In this document: positions 1-10,634 of the stretch, one piece after another
How positions within the stretch are numbered: position 1 is the stretch's first letter
Layout: each line of letters starts with the position of its first letter
Assembly: GCF_001634365.1 (NCBI RefSeq)
Contig: NZ_CP014579.1
Span: 1,240,001 to 1,304,000, forward strand
Length of the DNA: 64,000 nucleotides
DNA from: Paraburkholderia phytofirmans OLGA172
GTDB taxonomy: Bacteria; Pseudomonadota; Gammaproteobacteria; Burkholderiales; Burkholderiaceae
Direction of reading: 5' to 3'
Program-made: the position numbers and the translations under genes
Notes under the pieces: model-generated
The model's database searches: none
What the model was told of the DNA's origin: nothing
What the model saw: the letters and a program-made list of their open reading frames with translations, nothing else

Positions 1-849
1 GGGCTGAATGAGAATCTGGCGCGCGAAATCATGGAGCTGCACACGCTTGGCGTGCGCAGCGGCTACAGCCAGGACGACGTCACCGAATTCGCCCGCGCGC
101 TGACCGGCTGGAGTCTCGCCGGCAATCCTGGCAATCCGCGCAATCCGGGTAATGCGGCCCGGCCGGGTATGCAGCCCAACGCCGCCCCTGGCACTTTCGT
201 GTTTCGCGTCGCACTGCACGAGCCGGGCTCGCGAACCATCATGGGCCGCCGCTACGACCAGCCGGGAGAAGAACAGGCGCTGGCGATCCTGCACGACCTC
301 GCGAACTCACCGGCAACGGCGCAGCACATCGGCGGCAAGCTCGCCCGTCACTTCGTCGCGGACAATCCGCCGCCTGAAGTGAGCGAGCGGTTGGCGAACG
401 CGTTCGAGCGCAGCGGCGGCGATCTGCCGACCGTGTACCGGACGCTGATCGACATGCCACAGGCGTGGTCGCCGGTCGCCGTGAAGTTCAAGACGCCGTG
501 GGAATGGACCATTTCTTCGATGCGCGGGCTCGGCTGGCAGGACATCGGCAACCTGCAGGCCGCGCCCATCCTGACGCAACTCGGCCAGCCCGTATGGCGC
601 CCAGGTTCGCCCGCCGGTTACGACGACATTGCCGCGAGCTGGGCGGCGCCCGATGCGCTTGTGCGCCGGGTCGAAGTGGCGCAGCGCTTCGCGTCGCGTG
701 TCGGTGACCGGCTCGACGCTCGCTCGCTCGGCCAGACCCTGCTGGCCGGGTCGCTCAGCGCGCCGACCGCCACGGCTGTGTCGCGTGCCGAAAGCGCGTC
801 GACGGCGATTGCGCTGCTGCTGGTCTCGCCGGATTTTCAACGGAGATGA
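1..849 (+). CDS. DUF1800 family protein, 5' end outside the window
   Basis: Only the C-terminal 282 residues are visible; the reading frame is open from base 1, so the start lies upstream. The signature NENLAREIMELHTLGV near the beginning, followed by a Y-x-Q-x-D-V-x-E-x-A-R-A-L-T-G-W block, is characteristic of DUF1800 proteins. These are commonly encoded beside a DUF1501 protein, as here; their biochemical role is not established. Residues 41-52 of the visible part are four 9-bp tandem units (G-N-P, G-N-P, R-N-P, G-N-A) forming a low-complexity insert after the GW motif. The stop codon lies just before the preferred start of the DUF1501 gene, so the two are probably translated as one operon. 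Confidence 0.9.
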   Translation, partial: GLNENLAREIMELHTLGVRSGYSQDDVTEFARALTGWSLAGNPGNPRNPGNAARPGMQPNAAPGTFVFRVALHEPGSRTIMGRRYDQPGEEQALAILHDLANSPATAQHIGGKLARHFVADNPPPEVSERLANAFERSGGDLPTVYRTLIDMPQAWSPVAVKFKTPWEWTISSMRGLGWQDIGNLQAAPILTQLGQPVWRPGSPAGYDDIAASWAAPDALVRRVEVAQRFASRVGDRLDARSLGQTLLAGSLSAPTATAVSRAESASTAIALLLVSPDFQRR

Positions 850-854
850 ATGCC

Positions 855-2003
855 ATGCTTTCACGCCGCAAGTTTTTGAGCATTGCCGCCGCAGGCGCGG
901 GCGCGATTCTCGTGTCGCCGCAGATCGCTTTTGCAAGCGTCGCAACCGATCGCCGTTTCGTGTTCGTGATCCAGCGCGGCGCGGCCGACGGCCTGAACAT
1001 CGTCGTGCCATACGCCGAGCCCGCCTACGCGACACTGCGCGGTGCGCTTGCGATCGATGCCTCCAGCGCGACCAGGCTCGACGGCACTTTCGCGCTGCAT
1101 CCCTCGCTTGTGCAGACCGCCGCGATGTATGCGAATCATCAGGCGCTGTTCGTCCACGCGGTGGCGTCGCCGTATCGCGACCGCTCGCACTTCGACGGGC
1201 AGAACGTGCTGGAGACCGGCGGCACGTCGCCCTATCAGATGAAGGACGGCTGGCTGAACCGGCTCGTCGCCTCGATGCCCACCACCCGCGAGAACGCGAT
1301 CGCCTTCGCGCCGACCGTGCCCATGGCGCTGCGCGGCAAGGCGGCGGTGGCGTCGTACGCACCCTCGGGCTTGCCGCAGGCGCCAGACGATCTGCTGATG
1401 CGGGTCGCGCAACTGTACGACCAGGATGTGCAATTGCGGCCGCTATGGGAGTCGGCCATGACCGCGCGCGGGCTCGCGGGCGACGCCGGTGCGCGCCAGG
1501 ACCCCGCGAGCCTCGGCAAGCTCGCCGCCGGTTTTCTGTCACGAGACGACGGTCCGCGTATCGCGATGATCGAAACCAGTGGCTGGGACACGCATACGGC
1601 GCAGAACGCGCGTCTTGCCAATCAGTTAAAAGCGCTCGACACGATGCTCGCGGCATTGCGCGACGGCATGGGCCCATTGTGGAACAAGACCACCGTGGTG
1701 GTGGCAACCGAGTTTGGCAGAACCGCCGCCGCCAATGGCACGGGGGGCACCGATCATGGCACCGGCTCGGTGGCGATGGTGCTGGGCGGATCAGTAGTGG
1801 GCGGACGCGTACTCGCCGACTGGCCCGGCCTGAAACCGGGCGACCTTTACGAAGCGCGCGATCTCAAGCCGACCCTGTCGCTGGATGCGCTGATTGCCGG
1901 CGCCGCCAGCGAAAGCCTGGGACTCGATCCGCAGCGTACGGCCGCCACGCTGTTCGGCCAGACCGCGGGCATGCGCCCGATAACGGGGCTCGTGCGCGCG
2001 TAA
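855..2003 (+). CDS. DUF1501 family Tat-exported protein
   Basis: The 382-residue product begins MLSRRKFLSIAAAGAGA, a twin-arginine signal with RR at residues 4-5 and a hydrophobic stretch ending near Phe-Ala, so it should be exported folded. DUF1501 proteins are distantly related to sulfatase/alkaline phosphatase folds; visible hallmarks are VIQRGAADGLN, the SHFDGQN block, the SGWDTH motif and TEFGRT followed by GTDHGTG, which supply the conserved Asp/His residues. An ATG at 846 overlaps the upstream stop, but GGAG at 842-845 sits 9 nt before the ATG at 855, so that start is preferred. It pairs with the DUF1800 gene upstream. The function of the pair is unknown. Confidence 0.88.
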   Translation: MLSRRKFLSIAAAGAGAILVSPQIAFASVATDRRFVFVIQRGAADGLNIVVPYAEPAYATLRGALAIDASSATRLDGTFALHPSLVQTAAMYANHQALFVHAVASPYRDRSHFDGQNVLETGGTSPYQMKDGWLNRLVASMPTTRENAIAFAPTVPMALRGKAAVASYAPSGLPQAPDDLLMRVAQLYDQDVQLRPLWESAMTARGLAGDAGARQDPASLGKLAAGFLSRDDGPRIAMIETSGWDTHTAQNARLANQLKALDTMLAALRDGMGPLWNKTTVVVATEFGRTAAANGTGGTDHGTGSVAMVLGGSVVGGRVLADWPGLKPGDLYEARDLKPTLSLDALIAGAASESLGLDPQRTAATLFGQTAGMRPITGLVRA

Positions 2004-2092
2004 CAAGATCGGGACGACAGGCGCCGCCGCAGATTGGCTCTTGCGGCGCTACCTATCGCAACCTGTCGTCATTGATCAATCGTCAAGCGCGA

Positions 2093-2461
2093 TCAACCCC
2101 CTCCGCCGCCCTGCGTGCCGAGCGTCAGCTTGTTGTTCACCGATTTCACGCCTGCAACGCCCTTGGCTATTTCCTCAGCTTGCGGGATCTGCGCGCCATC
2201 GGGCACCGTTCCAGTCAACGTCACCGCGCCGCCGCGCGCCCGGACAAACACGTTCGACACATCGAAACCCTGCGCTCTCGCCAAAGCCTTGCGCACGTCC
2301 AGACCCAACTTGCGGTCCATCTTCTTGACGACTTTAGGATTGGTAGACGGCGCCTCCATGCTGCCCGACGCCATCGCATCGCTCGACTGGGCATAGGCAC
2401 TGGACGCAGTCGCCACACACAATGCGATGCCGAGCGCCTTCAATAGATTGATTGTTTTCAC
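2093..2461 (-). CDS. BON-domain periplasmic protein
   Basis: The 122-residue product has a Sec signal peptide (about residues 1-25, ending A-Y-A-Q) and one BON domain, visible as L-D-V-R-K-A-L, then G-A-V-T-L-T-G-T-V-P-D, then A-K-G-V-A-G-V-K-S-V-N-N-K-L. It ends in five glycines. BON proteins of this OsmY-like class are thought to bind lipid surfaces in the periplasm and are often stress-induced. The chosen start is GTG at 2461, preceded by GGAG about 6 nt upstream; the open frame continues further upstream but the extension has no export signal. It converges with the DUF1501 gene. Confidence 0.85.
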   Translation of the reverse strand: MKTINLLKALGIALCVATASSAYAQSSDAMASGSMEAPSTNPKVVKKMDRKLGLDVRKALARAQGFDVSNVFVRARGGAVTLTGTVPDGAQIPQAEEIAKGVAGVKSVNNKLTLGTQGGGGG

Positions 2462-2811
2462 GTTTTCTCCATTCCTCGAAAAGTTGATTCCGCATCGTTG
2501 CATGCAAAAAACCACGCGCCTGCGAACACTTTGCCGCCCGCATGGAGCCCTCGGTCTTGTAGAAGAGTGAGGTCGTGAAGCTCCCAGCGCGCTTAAACAA
2601 TACTCCAGCAAACGCGTGAGTGTTGAAAAAACTGACCTGGCCGCACGTCGCTCCATTCGCCGAGCATGGCGGTCAATGTCGGCGGCCCTCATTCAAGTTC
2701 TCGGAGGAATTCCTGCTCGAAGAAGCGCGGCCACGCCTGATCGACGTGGTGACCCAGCTGGAAAGCGCGCTTTCGCATTCAGGCATTACGGCATCGAGCG
2801 AGCAGTGGCGT
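2462..2811. other. intergenic region without a supported gene
   Basis: This 350-bp stretch lies between the BON gene start and the end of the acyl-CoA dehydrogenase gene. A + strand open frame from about 2620 contains a helix-like segment (E-E-F-L-L-E-E-A-R-P-R-L-I-D-V-V) that reads like protein, but it has no convincing start and then runs antisense into the dehydrogenase gene. It may be a gene remnant. The BON promoter must lie near 2470-2520. Confidence 0.4.
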
Positions 2812-4617
<1,806 letters not shown>

Positions 4618-4639
4618 GGGAGAAGACCTGTCTAAAGGT

Positions 4640-4656
4640 GAGCCGCTATGCAGAAC
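4640..4656. promoter_or_regulatory. candidate 7-3-7 palindromic operator, weak copy
   Basis: GAGCCGC-TAT-GCAGAAC has the same 7-3-7 layout and the same right half (GCAGAAC) as the sites at 4847 and 16610. It lies just upstream of the minus-strand acyl-CoA dehydrogenase start at 4617. The left half is only partly symmetric, so this may be a half site. Confidence 0.35.
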
Positions 4657-4658
4657 AA

Positions 4659-4695
4659 CTATGCGACAAGCGGGGAAATCCACGAAATCGCATAG
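4659..4695. promoter_or_regulatory. 8-bp inverted repeat in the divergent promoter region
   Basis: CTATGCGA at 4659-4666 and TCGCATAG at 4688-4695 are perfect inverted copies separated by 21 bp. They lie between the divergent acyl-CoA dehydrogenase and SDR genes, where an operator or a bipartite regulator site is expected. Which protein might bind is not shown by the sequence. Confidence 0.4.
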
Positions 4696-4846
4696 ACGCG
4701 GCTTGATTGAAAAGTGCGGCATTCGGGTAAGCCCCAATGACCCGCCTATCGACGATGCGTGTTAGTTTAAAGCAAAAGTGAATGAGCGTGCTTTTATTTA
4801 CACGGCGAATTTCGGCACGTATGATGGTCAGAAAATCTGGAATTTA

Positions 4847-4863
4847 AATCTGCATTGCAGAAC
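4847..4863. promoter_or_regulatory. candidate IclR-type palindromic operator upstream of the SDR operon
   Basis: AATCTGC-ATT-GCAGAAC is a near-perfect palindrome ending 5 nt before the GGAGGAG ribosome binding site of the SDR gene. The same site in reverse orientation occurs at 16610, upstream of the livH-type operon. The geometry and CTGC/GCAG halves resemble IclR-family operators; that assignment is an inference. Confidence 0.5.
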
Positions 4864-4882
4864 AATTTGGAGGAGCGGTGTA

Positions 4883-5656
4883 ATGTCTGTGAAAGACCTG
4901 TTTCAACTGGACGGCAAGGTTGCACTGATCACCGGAGGCTCTCGCGGGCTAGGCCTGCAAATGGCCGAGGCGTTAGGGGAAATGGGCTGCCGCGTGGCGA
5001 TCACCGCGCGCAAGGCCGACGAACTCGCCGAGGCGAAAACGCATCTGCAAGGCCGGGGTATCGAGGTGCAGACGGTGGTCAACGATCTGCAGCGCTTCGA
5101 GGGCATTCCCGGTCTCGTGGATGAAGTGCTCGACGTGCATGGCCGCGTCGACATTCTCGTGAACAACGCGGGCGCGACGTGGGGCGCACCGGCCGAGGAC
5201 TATCCCGACGAAGCGTGGCACAAGGTGATGAACCTGAATGTCCATGCACCGTTTTTCGTCGCTCGCGAAGTCGGCAAACGCAGCATGATCCCGCGCCGTG
5301 CCGGCAAGATCGTCAACATCGCTTCGGTGGCGGGTCTGAAGGGTTCGCCGCCCGGCATGAACACGATTGCGTACAACACGTCCAAGGCCGCGGCGATCAA
5401 CTTCACGCGGGCGCTCGCGGCGGAATGGGGCAAGTACAACATCAACGTCAATGCGATCTGCCCGGGTTTTTTCCCCTCGAAGATGTCGGCAGGCTTGCTC
5501 GACAAACTCGAAAGCGCCATCGTCTCGCACACGCCTTTGCAGCGTCTTGGCGGCGACGAGGACCTCAAAGGCCCGGTCGTGTTCCTCGCAAGTGAAGCGT
5601 CGCGGCACATCACAGGCCAGTATTTCGCGGTGGACGGCGGCGCGATCATCGTCTGA
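4883..5656 (+). CDS. SDR family oxidoreductase (first gene of acyl-CoA operon)
   Basis: The 257-residue classical short-chain dehydrogenase has the cofactor motif TGGSRGLG near residue 17, NNAGATWG, a catalytic Ser in N-I-A-S-V-A-G and the YNTSK catalytic Tyr/Lys, followed by ICPGFFPSKM. It resembles 3-oxoacyl reductase and hydroxyacyl-CoA dehydrogenase types, which fits an NAD(P)-dependent step on an acyl-CoA intermediate. The start at 4883 is preceded by a strong GGAGGAG at 4869-4875; an open frame extends upstream to 4778 but crosses the palindromic site and lacks family similarity. It leads a co-directional group of five genes ending at 11540. Confidence 0.88.
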   Translation: MSVKDLFQLDGKVALITGGSRGLGLQMAEALGEMGCRVAITARKADELAEAKTHLQGRGIEVQTVVNDLQRFEGIPGLVDEVLDVHGRVDILVNNAGATWGAPAEDYPDEAWHKVMNLNVHAPFFVAREVGKRSMIPRRAGKIVNIASVAGLKGSPPGMNTIAYNTSKAAAINFTRALAAEWGKYNINVNAICPGFFPSKMSAGLLDKLESAIVSHTPLQRLGGDEDLKGPVVFLASEASRHITGQYFAVDGGAIIV

Positions 5657-5717
5657 CTGAGCGGTTTGGAGGCGCAGCGCGAGGGGCGCGGCGCGCTGCG
5701 CTCACGTACGCAATGGC

Positions 5718-5890
5718 AATTATCTTGCATGGGATCGGAGTCGGGGCTTTGCATGGGATCGGAGTAGGCGCTATGGGGCAGGAGTAAGCGCTAAAGCGCC
5801 AACTCCTGCCGACACGCCAACTCCGATCGACAGAGCTTTGCATGGGACCAGAGTAGGCGCTAAAGCGCCAACTCCGATCGACAAAGGAGA
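5718..5890 (+). repeat. ~173-bp inverted-repeat element ending in a Shine-Dalgarno sequence, copy 1
   Basis: The element starts at TATCTTGCATGGGATCGGAG and ends GATCGACAAAGGAGA. Outer arms at 5733-5750 and 5862-5879 are inverted copies (16 of 18 match). Two internal hairpins (about 5781-5806 and 5850-5874) have the form GGAGTAGGCGCT-AA-AGCGCC-ACTCC. The AGGAG at 5885-5889 is the ribosome binding site of the acyl-CoA dehydrogenase at 5897. A second copy of almost the same length lies at 19541-19714 before choV. The transcript should fold into a long stem directly before the start codon. Confidence 0.75.
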
Positions 5891-5896
5891 CGCCGC

Positions 5897-7123
5897 ATGG
5901 ATTTTCAGCATTCGGACAAGGTCAAAAGTTTGCAGCAGCGCCTGAACGCTTTCATGGACGAGTACGTGTATCCGGCCGAGGCGGTTTTCGAAGCGCAGAT
6001 GGACGCCGCGCGTGAATCCGGCAACCGGTGGCAACCCGCGCCGGTGATCGAGGAATTGAAACAGAAAGCGAAGGCCGTGGGCTTGTGGAACCTGTTCCTG
6101 CCCGAGTCGAAATACGGTGCGGGGCTCACCAACCTCGAATACGCGCCGCTGTGCGAAATCATGGGGCGCTCGCATATCGGCGCGGAGCCGTTCAACTGCT
6201 CGGCGCCGGACACCGGCAACATGGAGACGCTGGTGCGTTACGCCACGCCCGAGCAGCAACAGCAATGGCTGCTGCCGCTGCTTGACGGCACGATCCGCTC
6301 GGCCTTTGCAATGACGGAGCCGGAAGTGGCCTCGTCGGACGCAACCAATATCGAAGCGCGCATTGAACGCGACGGCGACGACTACATCCTGAACGGCCGC
6401 AAATGGTGGACCTCGGGCGCGAACGATCCGCGCTGCAAGATCCTCATCTTCATGGGCAAGTCTAGTCCGGATCACACGAACCGGCATCAGCAGCAGTCGA
6501 TGATTCTCGTGCCAACGGATACGCCGGGTGTGAAAGTGCTGCGTCATCTGCCGGTATTCGGTTACGACGACGCCCCGCACGGACATGCCGAAATCCTGTT
6601 TGAAAACGTACGGGTGCCGGCCAGCAACATGCTGCTCGGCGAGGGCCGCGGTTTCGAGATCGCGCAAGGTCGGCTCGGACCGGGTCGCATCCATCACTGC
6701 ATGCGTTTGATCGGACGCGCCGAGCGCGCGCTTGAGGCGATGTGCCGGCGCTCGCTGGAGCGCGTAGCGTTTGGCCGGCCAATCGCCGATCAGGGCGTCA
6801 CGCGTGAACGGATCGCGAATGCACGCATCATGATCGACCAGACACGTTTTCTGGTGCTGAACGCAGCGCACAAAATGGATACGGTCGGCAATAAAGACGC
6901 GCGTCAGGAGATCGCCATGATCAAGGTGGCCGCACCCAGCATGGCGTGCCAGGTGATCGACTGGGCCATGCAGGTGCATGGCGGTGGCGCGGTCAGCGAC
7001 GACTTCGGCCTCGCCCGCGCGTATGCGAGTTCGCGCACGCTGCGTTTTGCGGATGGGCCCGACGAAGTGCACCGTAACGCTATCGCGAAGATGGAGCTTG
7101 GGCGCTACCTCGGGCGCTCGTGA
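5897..7123 (+). CDS. acyl-CoA dehydrogenase family protein
   Basis: The 408-residue flavoenzyme has the ACAD layout: an N-terminal helical domain, [14 protein letters not shown] (FAD/substrate loop), G-R-K-W-W-T-S-G-A beta-domain strand, [15 protein letters not shown] helix and the C-terminal V-H-G-G-G-A-V-S block. The A-T-N-I-E-A and W-W-T-S-G-A motifs are typical of the ACAD10/11-like and CaiA-related subgroup. AAGGAG 7-8 nt upstream of ATG 5897 defines the start. Together with the divergent 600-residue dehydrogenase this gives the module two alpha,beta-dehydrogenases, which may act on different chain lengths or branched substrates. The exact substrate is not visible. Confidence 0.9.
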   Translation: MDFQHSDKVKSLQQRLNAFMDEYVYPAEAVFEAQMDAARESGNRWQPAPVIEELKQKAKAVGLWNLFLPESKYGAGLTNLEYAPLCEIMGRSHIGAEPFNCSAPDTGNMETLVRYATPEQQQQWLLPLLDGTIRSAFAMTEPEVASSDATNIEARIERDGDDYILNGRKWWTSGANDPRCKILIFMGKSSPDHTNRHQQQSMILVPTDTPGVKVLRHLPVFGYDDAPHGHAEILFENVRVPASNMLLGEGRGFEIAQGRLGPGRIHHCMRLIGRAERALEAMCRRSLERVAFGRPIADQGVTRERIANARIMIDQTRFLVLNAAHKMDTVGNKDARQEIAMIKVAAPSMACQVIDWAMQVHGGGAVSDDFGLARAYASSRTLRFADGPDEVHRNAIAKMELGRYLGRS

Positions 7124-7141
7124 ACGACCTGACTCCCGTGA

Positions 7142-7177
7142 TTCCCTTGGTTCCCTTGGGTCCGTTGGGTCCGTTGG
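7142..7177 (+). repeat. 9-bp tandem repeat between acyl-CoA dehydrogenase and ligase genes
   Basis: Two copies of TTCCCTTGG are followed by two copies of GTCCGTTGG in the non-coding spacer. It is one of several 9-15-bp tandem arrays in this window. Confidence 0.8.
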
Positions 7178-7271
7178 GTCAATAGCCAGCCGCGTCCGTC
7201 ACGCGGCGGACGCAAACGAAGCGTGCACCACCCGTGTGAAACGCGCACAGAAAGTAAGGCAGGAGACGCCG

Positions 7272-9008
7272 ATGAATGAACGCCATCACCCGAATTGGCC
7301 GCCGCAAGTGCCAAAGCACCTGACGCTGCCCGAAACCAACATTTTCTATAACGCCGAAGTGTCGGCGGCGCGCTTTCCCGAGAAGCCGTTCATCGTCTTC
7401 TACGACACACCGGTGACGTTCGCCGAGTTCAAAGACGAAGCCGAGCGCATCGCGGGATTTCTTCAGCAGGAATGCCACGTCAAGGCGGGCGACCGCGTGC
7501 TGCTTTACATGCAGAACAGCCCGCAATGGATCATCGCTTACTACGGGATCCTGCGTGCGAATGCTGTGGTGGTGCCGGTCAATCCGATGAACATGAGCGG
7601 TGAACTGGCGCATTACGTCGAGGACAGCGGGGCGACCACGATCATCGCGCCGCAATGCCTGTTCGCGAACGTCGAGCCGCTGATCGGCAACGCGCCGGGG
7701 CAGGGTATCGCGCACGTAATCGTCGCGACGTATAGCGATTACCTGAAGCGGCCATCGCCGATTCCCGTGCCCGAATTCGTGGCGGCGCCGCGCAAGACCT
7801 TCAATATTCCCGGCGTCACGCCCTGGCGCGAAGTACTCGAACGGCATGTCGCGCCAGGTCCGCTCACCACCGGTCCGGACGATCTGTGCGTCATGCCCTA
7901 CACGTCAGGCACCACCGGCAAGCCGAAGGGCTGCATGCACACACACCGCAGCGTGATGAGCACGCTGCTCGGCGGCTGCGCCTGGTTCTCGGCGCCGTCG
8001 GATGGTGTGTTTCTATCGGTGTTGCCGTTCTTTCACGTGACCGGCATGCAAGGCGGCATGAACAGTGCGATCTATTCCGGTGCAACGATTGTCGTGTTGC
8101 CGCGCTGGGATCGAGAAGCGGCGGCGCTATGCATGCAGAAATATCGCGTCACCGCTTGGCAGTCGATCACGGCGATGATGGTCGACTTTCTGTCGAACCC
8201 GAAGCTCGGCGACTATGATCTGTCGAGCCTGTCAGGCGCGCGCGGCGGTGGCGCGGCAATGCCGGACGCCATTGCCAGAAAGCTCAAATCGCTGACAGGG
8301 CTCGATTACGTCGAAGGCTACGGCATGTCCGAGACGATTGCCGGCACGCACATCAATCCGCCGCATCGGCCGAAACCGCAATGTCTCGGCATTCCGGTGT
8401 TCGACGTGGACTCGCGCGTGATCGATCCGGTCACGCTGCAGGAACTCCCGCAAGGCGAAACCGGCGAGATCATCGTGAACGCGCCCCAGGTGATGCAAGG
8501 CTACTGGCGCAATCCCAAGGCGACCGAAGAAGCGTTTATCGAACTCGACGGCAAGCGCTTTCTGCGTACCGGCGACCTCGGTCATATCGACGAGGACGGG
8601 TATTTTTTCATGACGGACCGCCTCAAGCGCATGATCAATGCCTCAGGCTACAAGGTCTGGCCCGCGGAAGTCGAGGCGCTCATGTACCGGCATCCCGCGA
8701 TTTACGAGGTGTGCGTGATCGGCGTGAAGGACGCGAAGCGCGGCGAAACCGTCAAGGCGCTGGTGGTGCCCGCTGCGGCGCAAGCCGGCACGATCAGCGA
8801 GCAGGAAATCATCGACTGGTCGCACGCACAGATGGCGTCTTACAAGGCCCCGCGCATTGTCGAGTTCGTGACATCGCTGCCGAAGTCGGGCAGCGGCAAG
8901 ATTCTGTGGCGCAAGTTGCAGGAAGAGGATGCGGCACGCACGGCCGCAACCATCGAGGGCAACGGCAGCAACGGCAACAATGACAGCACAGGAGGCGCCT
9001 CGTCATGA
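7272..9008 (+). CDS. AMP-binding acyl-CoA ligase
   Basis: The 578-residue ANL-superfamily enzyme activates a carboxylic acid with ATP and loads it on CoA. The P-loop P-Y-T-S-G-T-T-G-K-P-K-G is at about residue 210; further motifs are G-Y-G-M-S-E-T, Y-W-R-N-P-K-A-T-E-E, R-T-G-D-L-G-H-I-D-E, R-M-I-N-A-S-G-Y-K-V-W-P-A-E-V-E and the C-terminal catalytic Lys in S-G-S-G-K-I-L-W-R. It looks like a medium/long-chain fatty acid-CoA ligase. ATG 7272 follows AGGAGA at 7261; the longer open frame from 6978 lies inside the preceding gene in another frame. Its stop overlaps the start of the second ligase (ATGA). The C-terminus ends in a Gly/Asn/Ser-rich tail. Confidence 0.9.
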   Translation: MNERHHPNWPPQVPKHLTLPETNIFYNAEVSAARFPEKPFIVFYDTPVTFAEFKDEAERIAGFLQQECHVKAGDRVLLYMQNSPQWIIAYYGILRANAVVVPVNPMNMSGELAHYVEDSGATTIIAPQCLFANVEPLIGNAPGQGIAHVIVATYSDYLKRPSPIPVPEFVAAPRKTFNIPGVTPWREVLERHVAPGPLTTGPDDLCVMPYTSGTTGKPKGCMHTHRSVMSTLLGGCAWFSAPSDGVFLSVLPFFHVTGMQGGMNSAIYSGATIVVLPRWDREAAALCMQKYRVTAWQSITAMMVDFLSNPKLGDYDLSSLSGARGGGAAMPDAIARKLKSLTGLDYVEGYGMSETIAGTHINPPHRPKPQCLGIPVFDVDSRVIDPVTLQELPQGETGEIIVNAPQVMQGYWRNPKATEEAFIELDGKRFLRTGDLGHIDEDGYFFMTDRLKRMINASGYKVWPAEVEALMYRHPAIYEVCVIGVKDAKRGETVKALVVPAAAQAGTISEQEIIDWSHAQMASYKAPRIVEFVTSLPKSGSGKILWRKLQEEDAARTAATIEGNGSNGNNDSTGGASS

Positions 9009-10561
9009 CATGGCTCGAAGCTTTACTGGACGAACCGTTCGTCTGCATCACCGACATGCTCCATCGTTTCGCTAAAGAGCGCGCTGAGCACGCGGCGTTG
9101 ATCTGCGACGGCGAGGTCGTGACTTACGCCGCGCTGAATGCACGAGTCGATCGCTTTGCCGCTGCATTGCAGCGCGACGGCATCAGGCCTTGCGATGCGA
9201 TTGCGTTGTGCGCGGCCGCCTCGGTGGAATACGCCGTGGCGTTTCTCGGCGCCCTGCGGGCGGGGGCGGTGGTGGCGCCGCTCGCGCCGTCGTCGAGCGC
9301 GGCGAGTCTCGTCGGCATGATCGGCAACTCGAGCGCACGGCTGCTGTTTCTCGACGCCGACGTCAAGCGTCTGCTCGAACCGGTGGCCGCGGAGATCAGC
9401 GCAATTCCCGTCGCGCTCGATGCGCACTCGGGCAGCACTGCGCTGGAAGCGTGGCTCGCGCCCGAGGGCGCAACGCCTGAAGCTGTGACGATCGATCCGG
9501 CGTGGCCGTTCAACATCATATATTCGTCTGGCACCACGGGTACGCCCAAAGGCATCGTGCAGTCGCACGGCATGCGCTGGGCCTATGCGGTGCGCAGCAT
9601 TCAGCGCGGTTATGGCCCTGACGCCGCGACGCTGATCTCCACACCGTTGTATTCGAACACGACGCTCGTGAGTTTCATGCCGGCGCTGACATTCGGCGGC
9701 ACGGTCGTGTTGATGCCGAAATTCGACGCCGCACGCTATCTCGATCTGGCACAACAGTACCGCGTCACGCACACGATGCTGGTGCCGGTCCAGTATCAGC
9801 GCCTGATGGCGCATCCGGACTTCGACCGTTATGACCTCTCCAGCTTCCAGGCCAAGTTCTGCACGAGCGCGCCGTTCGCGGCGAGCGTGAAGGCGGACGT
9901 GGTGCGCCGCTGGCCGGGCAAGCTCACCGAGTACTACGGCATGACCGAAGGCGGCGGCTCGTGCCAGCTGGAGGCCGACGAATTTCCCACCAAGCTGCAT
10001 ACGGTCGGCAAACCGGTCGAAGGCCACGATATCCGTCTGATCGACGAACTCGGCAACGAGGTGGCAGCGGGCGAGGTGGGCGAAATCGTCGGCCATTCGC
10101 CCGCGATGATGACCGGCTACTACCGTCAGCCGGACAAAACCGCCGAGGCGGAGTGGTACGACCCGAGCGGCAAGCGCTTCATCCGCACGGGCGATATGGG
10201 GCGCTTCGATTCCGACGGGTTTTTGACGCTGCTCGATCGCAAGAAGGACATGATCATTTCGGGCGGCTTCAACGTCTATCCGAGCGACCTGGAGGCTGAA
10301 TTGCGTTCGCACCCGGACGTCGCGGATGTGGCCGTGGTGGGTGCGCAGTCGGAGCAATGGGGCGAGACACCGGTTGCGTTCGTGGTGCGCCAGGCCAATG
10401 CATCGATCGAGGTTGACACGCTGCTGGCGTGGGTCAATGCGCGGCTGGGAAAAATGCAGCGGCTCGCCGCGCTGACTTTCATCGATACTTTGCCGCGCAG
10501 TCCGATCGGCAAGGTGCTGAAGCGGGAGTTGCGCGAGCAGTACTATCCCGCCGCGCGCTAA
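9005..10561 (+). CDS. second AMP-binding acyl-CoA ligase
   Basis: The 518-residue ANL enzyme is divergent from its neighbour. It has I-I-Y-S-S-G-T-T-G-T-P-K-G, Y-Y-G-M-T-E-G-G, G-Y-Y-R-Q-P-D-K-T-A, R-T-G-D-M-G-R-F-D, K-D-M-I-I-S-G-G-F-N-V-Y-P-S-D-L-E and the A10 Lys in S-P-I-G-K-V-L-K. This class covers fatty acid, coumarate and cyclic-acid CoA ligases. The start overlaps the preceding stop by 4 bp, so translation is coupled. Two ligases in one operon suggest either two substrates or activation at two stages of degradation. The product of neither can be named from sequence. Confidence 0.9.
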   Translation: MTWLEALLDEPFVCITDMLHRFAKERAEHAALICDGEVVTYAALNARVDRFAAALQRDGIRPCDAIALCAAASVEYAVAFLGALRAGAVVAPLAPSSSAASLVGMIGNSSARLLFLDADVKRLLEPVAAEISAIPVALDAHSGSTALEAWLAPEGATPEAVTIDPAWPFNIIYSSGTTGTPKGIVQSHGMRWAYAVRSIQRGYGPDAATLISTPLYSNTTLVSFMPALTFGGTVVLMPKFDAARYLDLAQQYRVTHTMLVPVQYQRLMAHPDFDRYDLSSFQAKFCTSAPFAASVKADVVRRWPGKLTEYYGMTEGGGSCQLEADEFPTKLHTVGKPVEGHDIRLIDELGNEVAAGEVGEIVGHSPAMMTGYYRQPDKTAEAEWYDPSGKRFIRTGDMGRFDSDGFLTLLDRKKDMIISGGFNVYPSDLEAELRSHPDVADVAVVGAQSEQWGETPVAFVVRQANASIEVDTLLAWVNARLGKMQRLAALTFIDTLPRSPIGKVLKRELREQYYPAAR

Positions 10562-10634
10562 TGCGGTGAACAGCGCGGCGTAACAACGCGCTACGACGCC
10601 TGACTGAATACACCAACTGGCAATGGGACAAGGC

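Noticed and set aside
629..2446. 605-codon open frame on the plus strand
   Set aside because: Overlaps the DUF1800 and DUF1501 genes in another frame and runs antisense to the BON gene; Arg-rich without motifs.
5718..5890. CRISPR-like array because of repeated GCATGGGATCGGAG units
   Set aside because: Units are irregularly spaced, arranged as inverted arms and only three per side, with no spacers of constant length and no cas genes.
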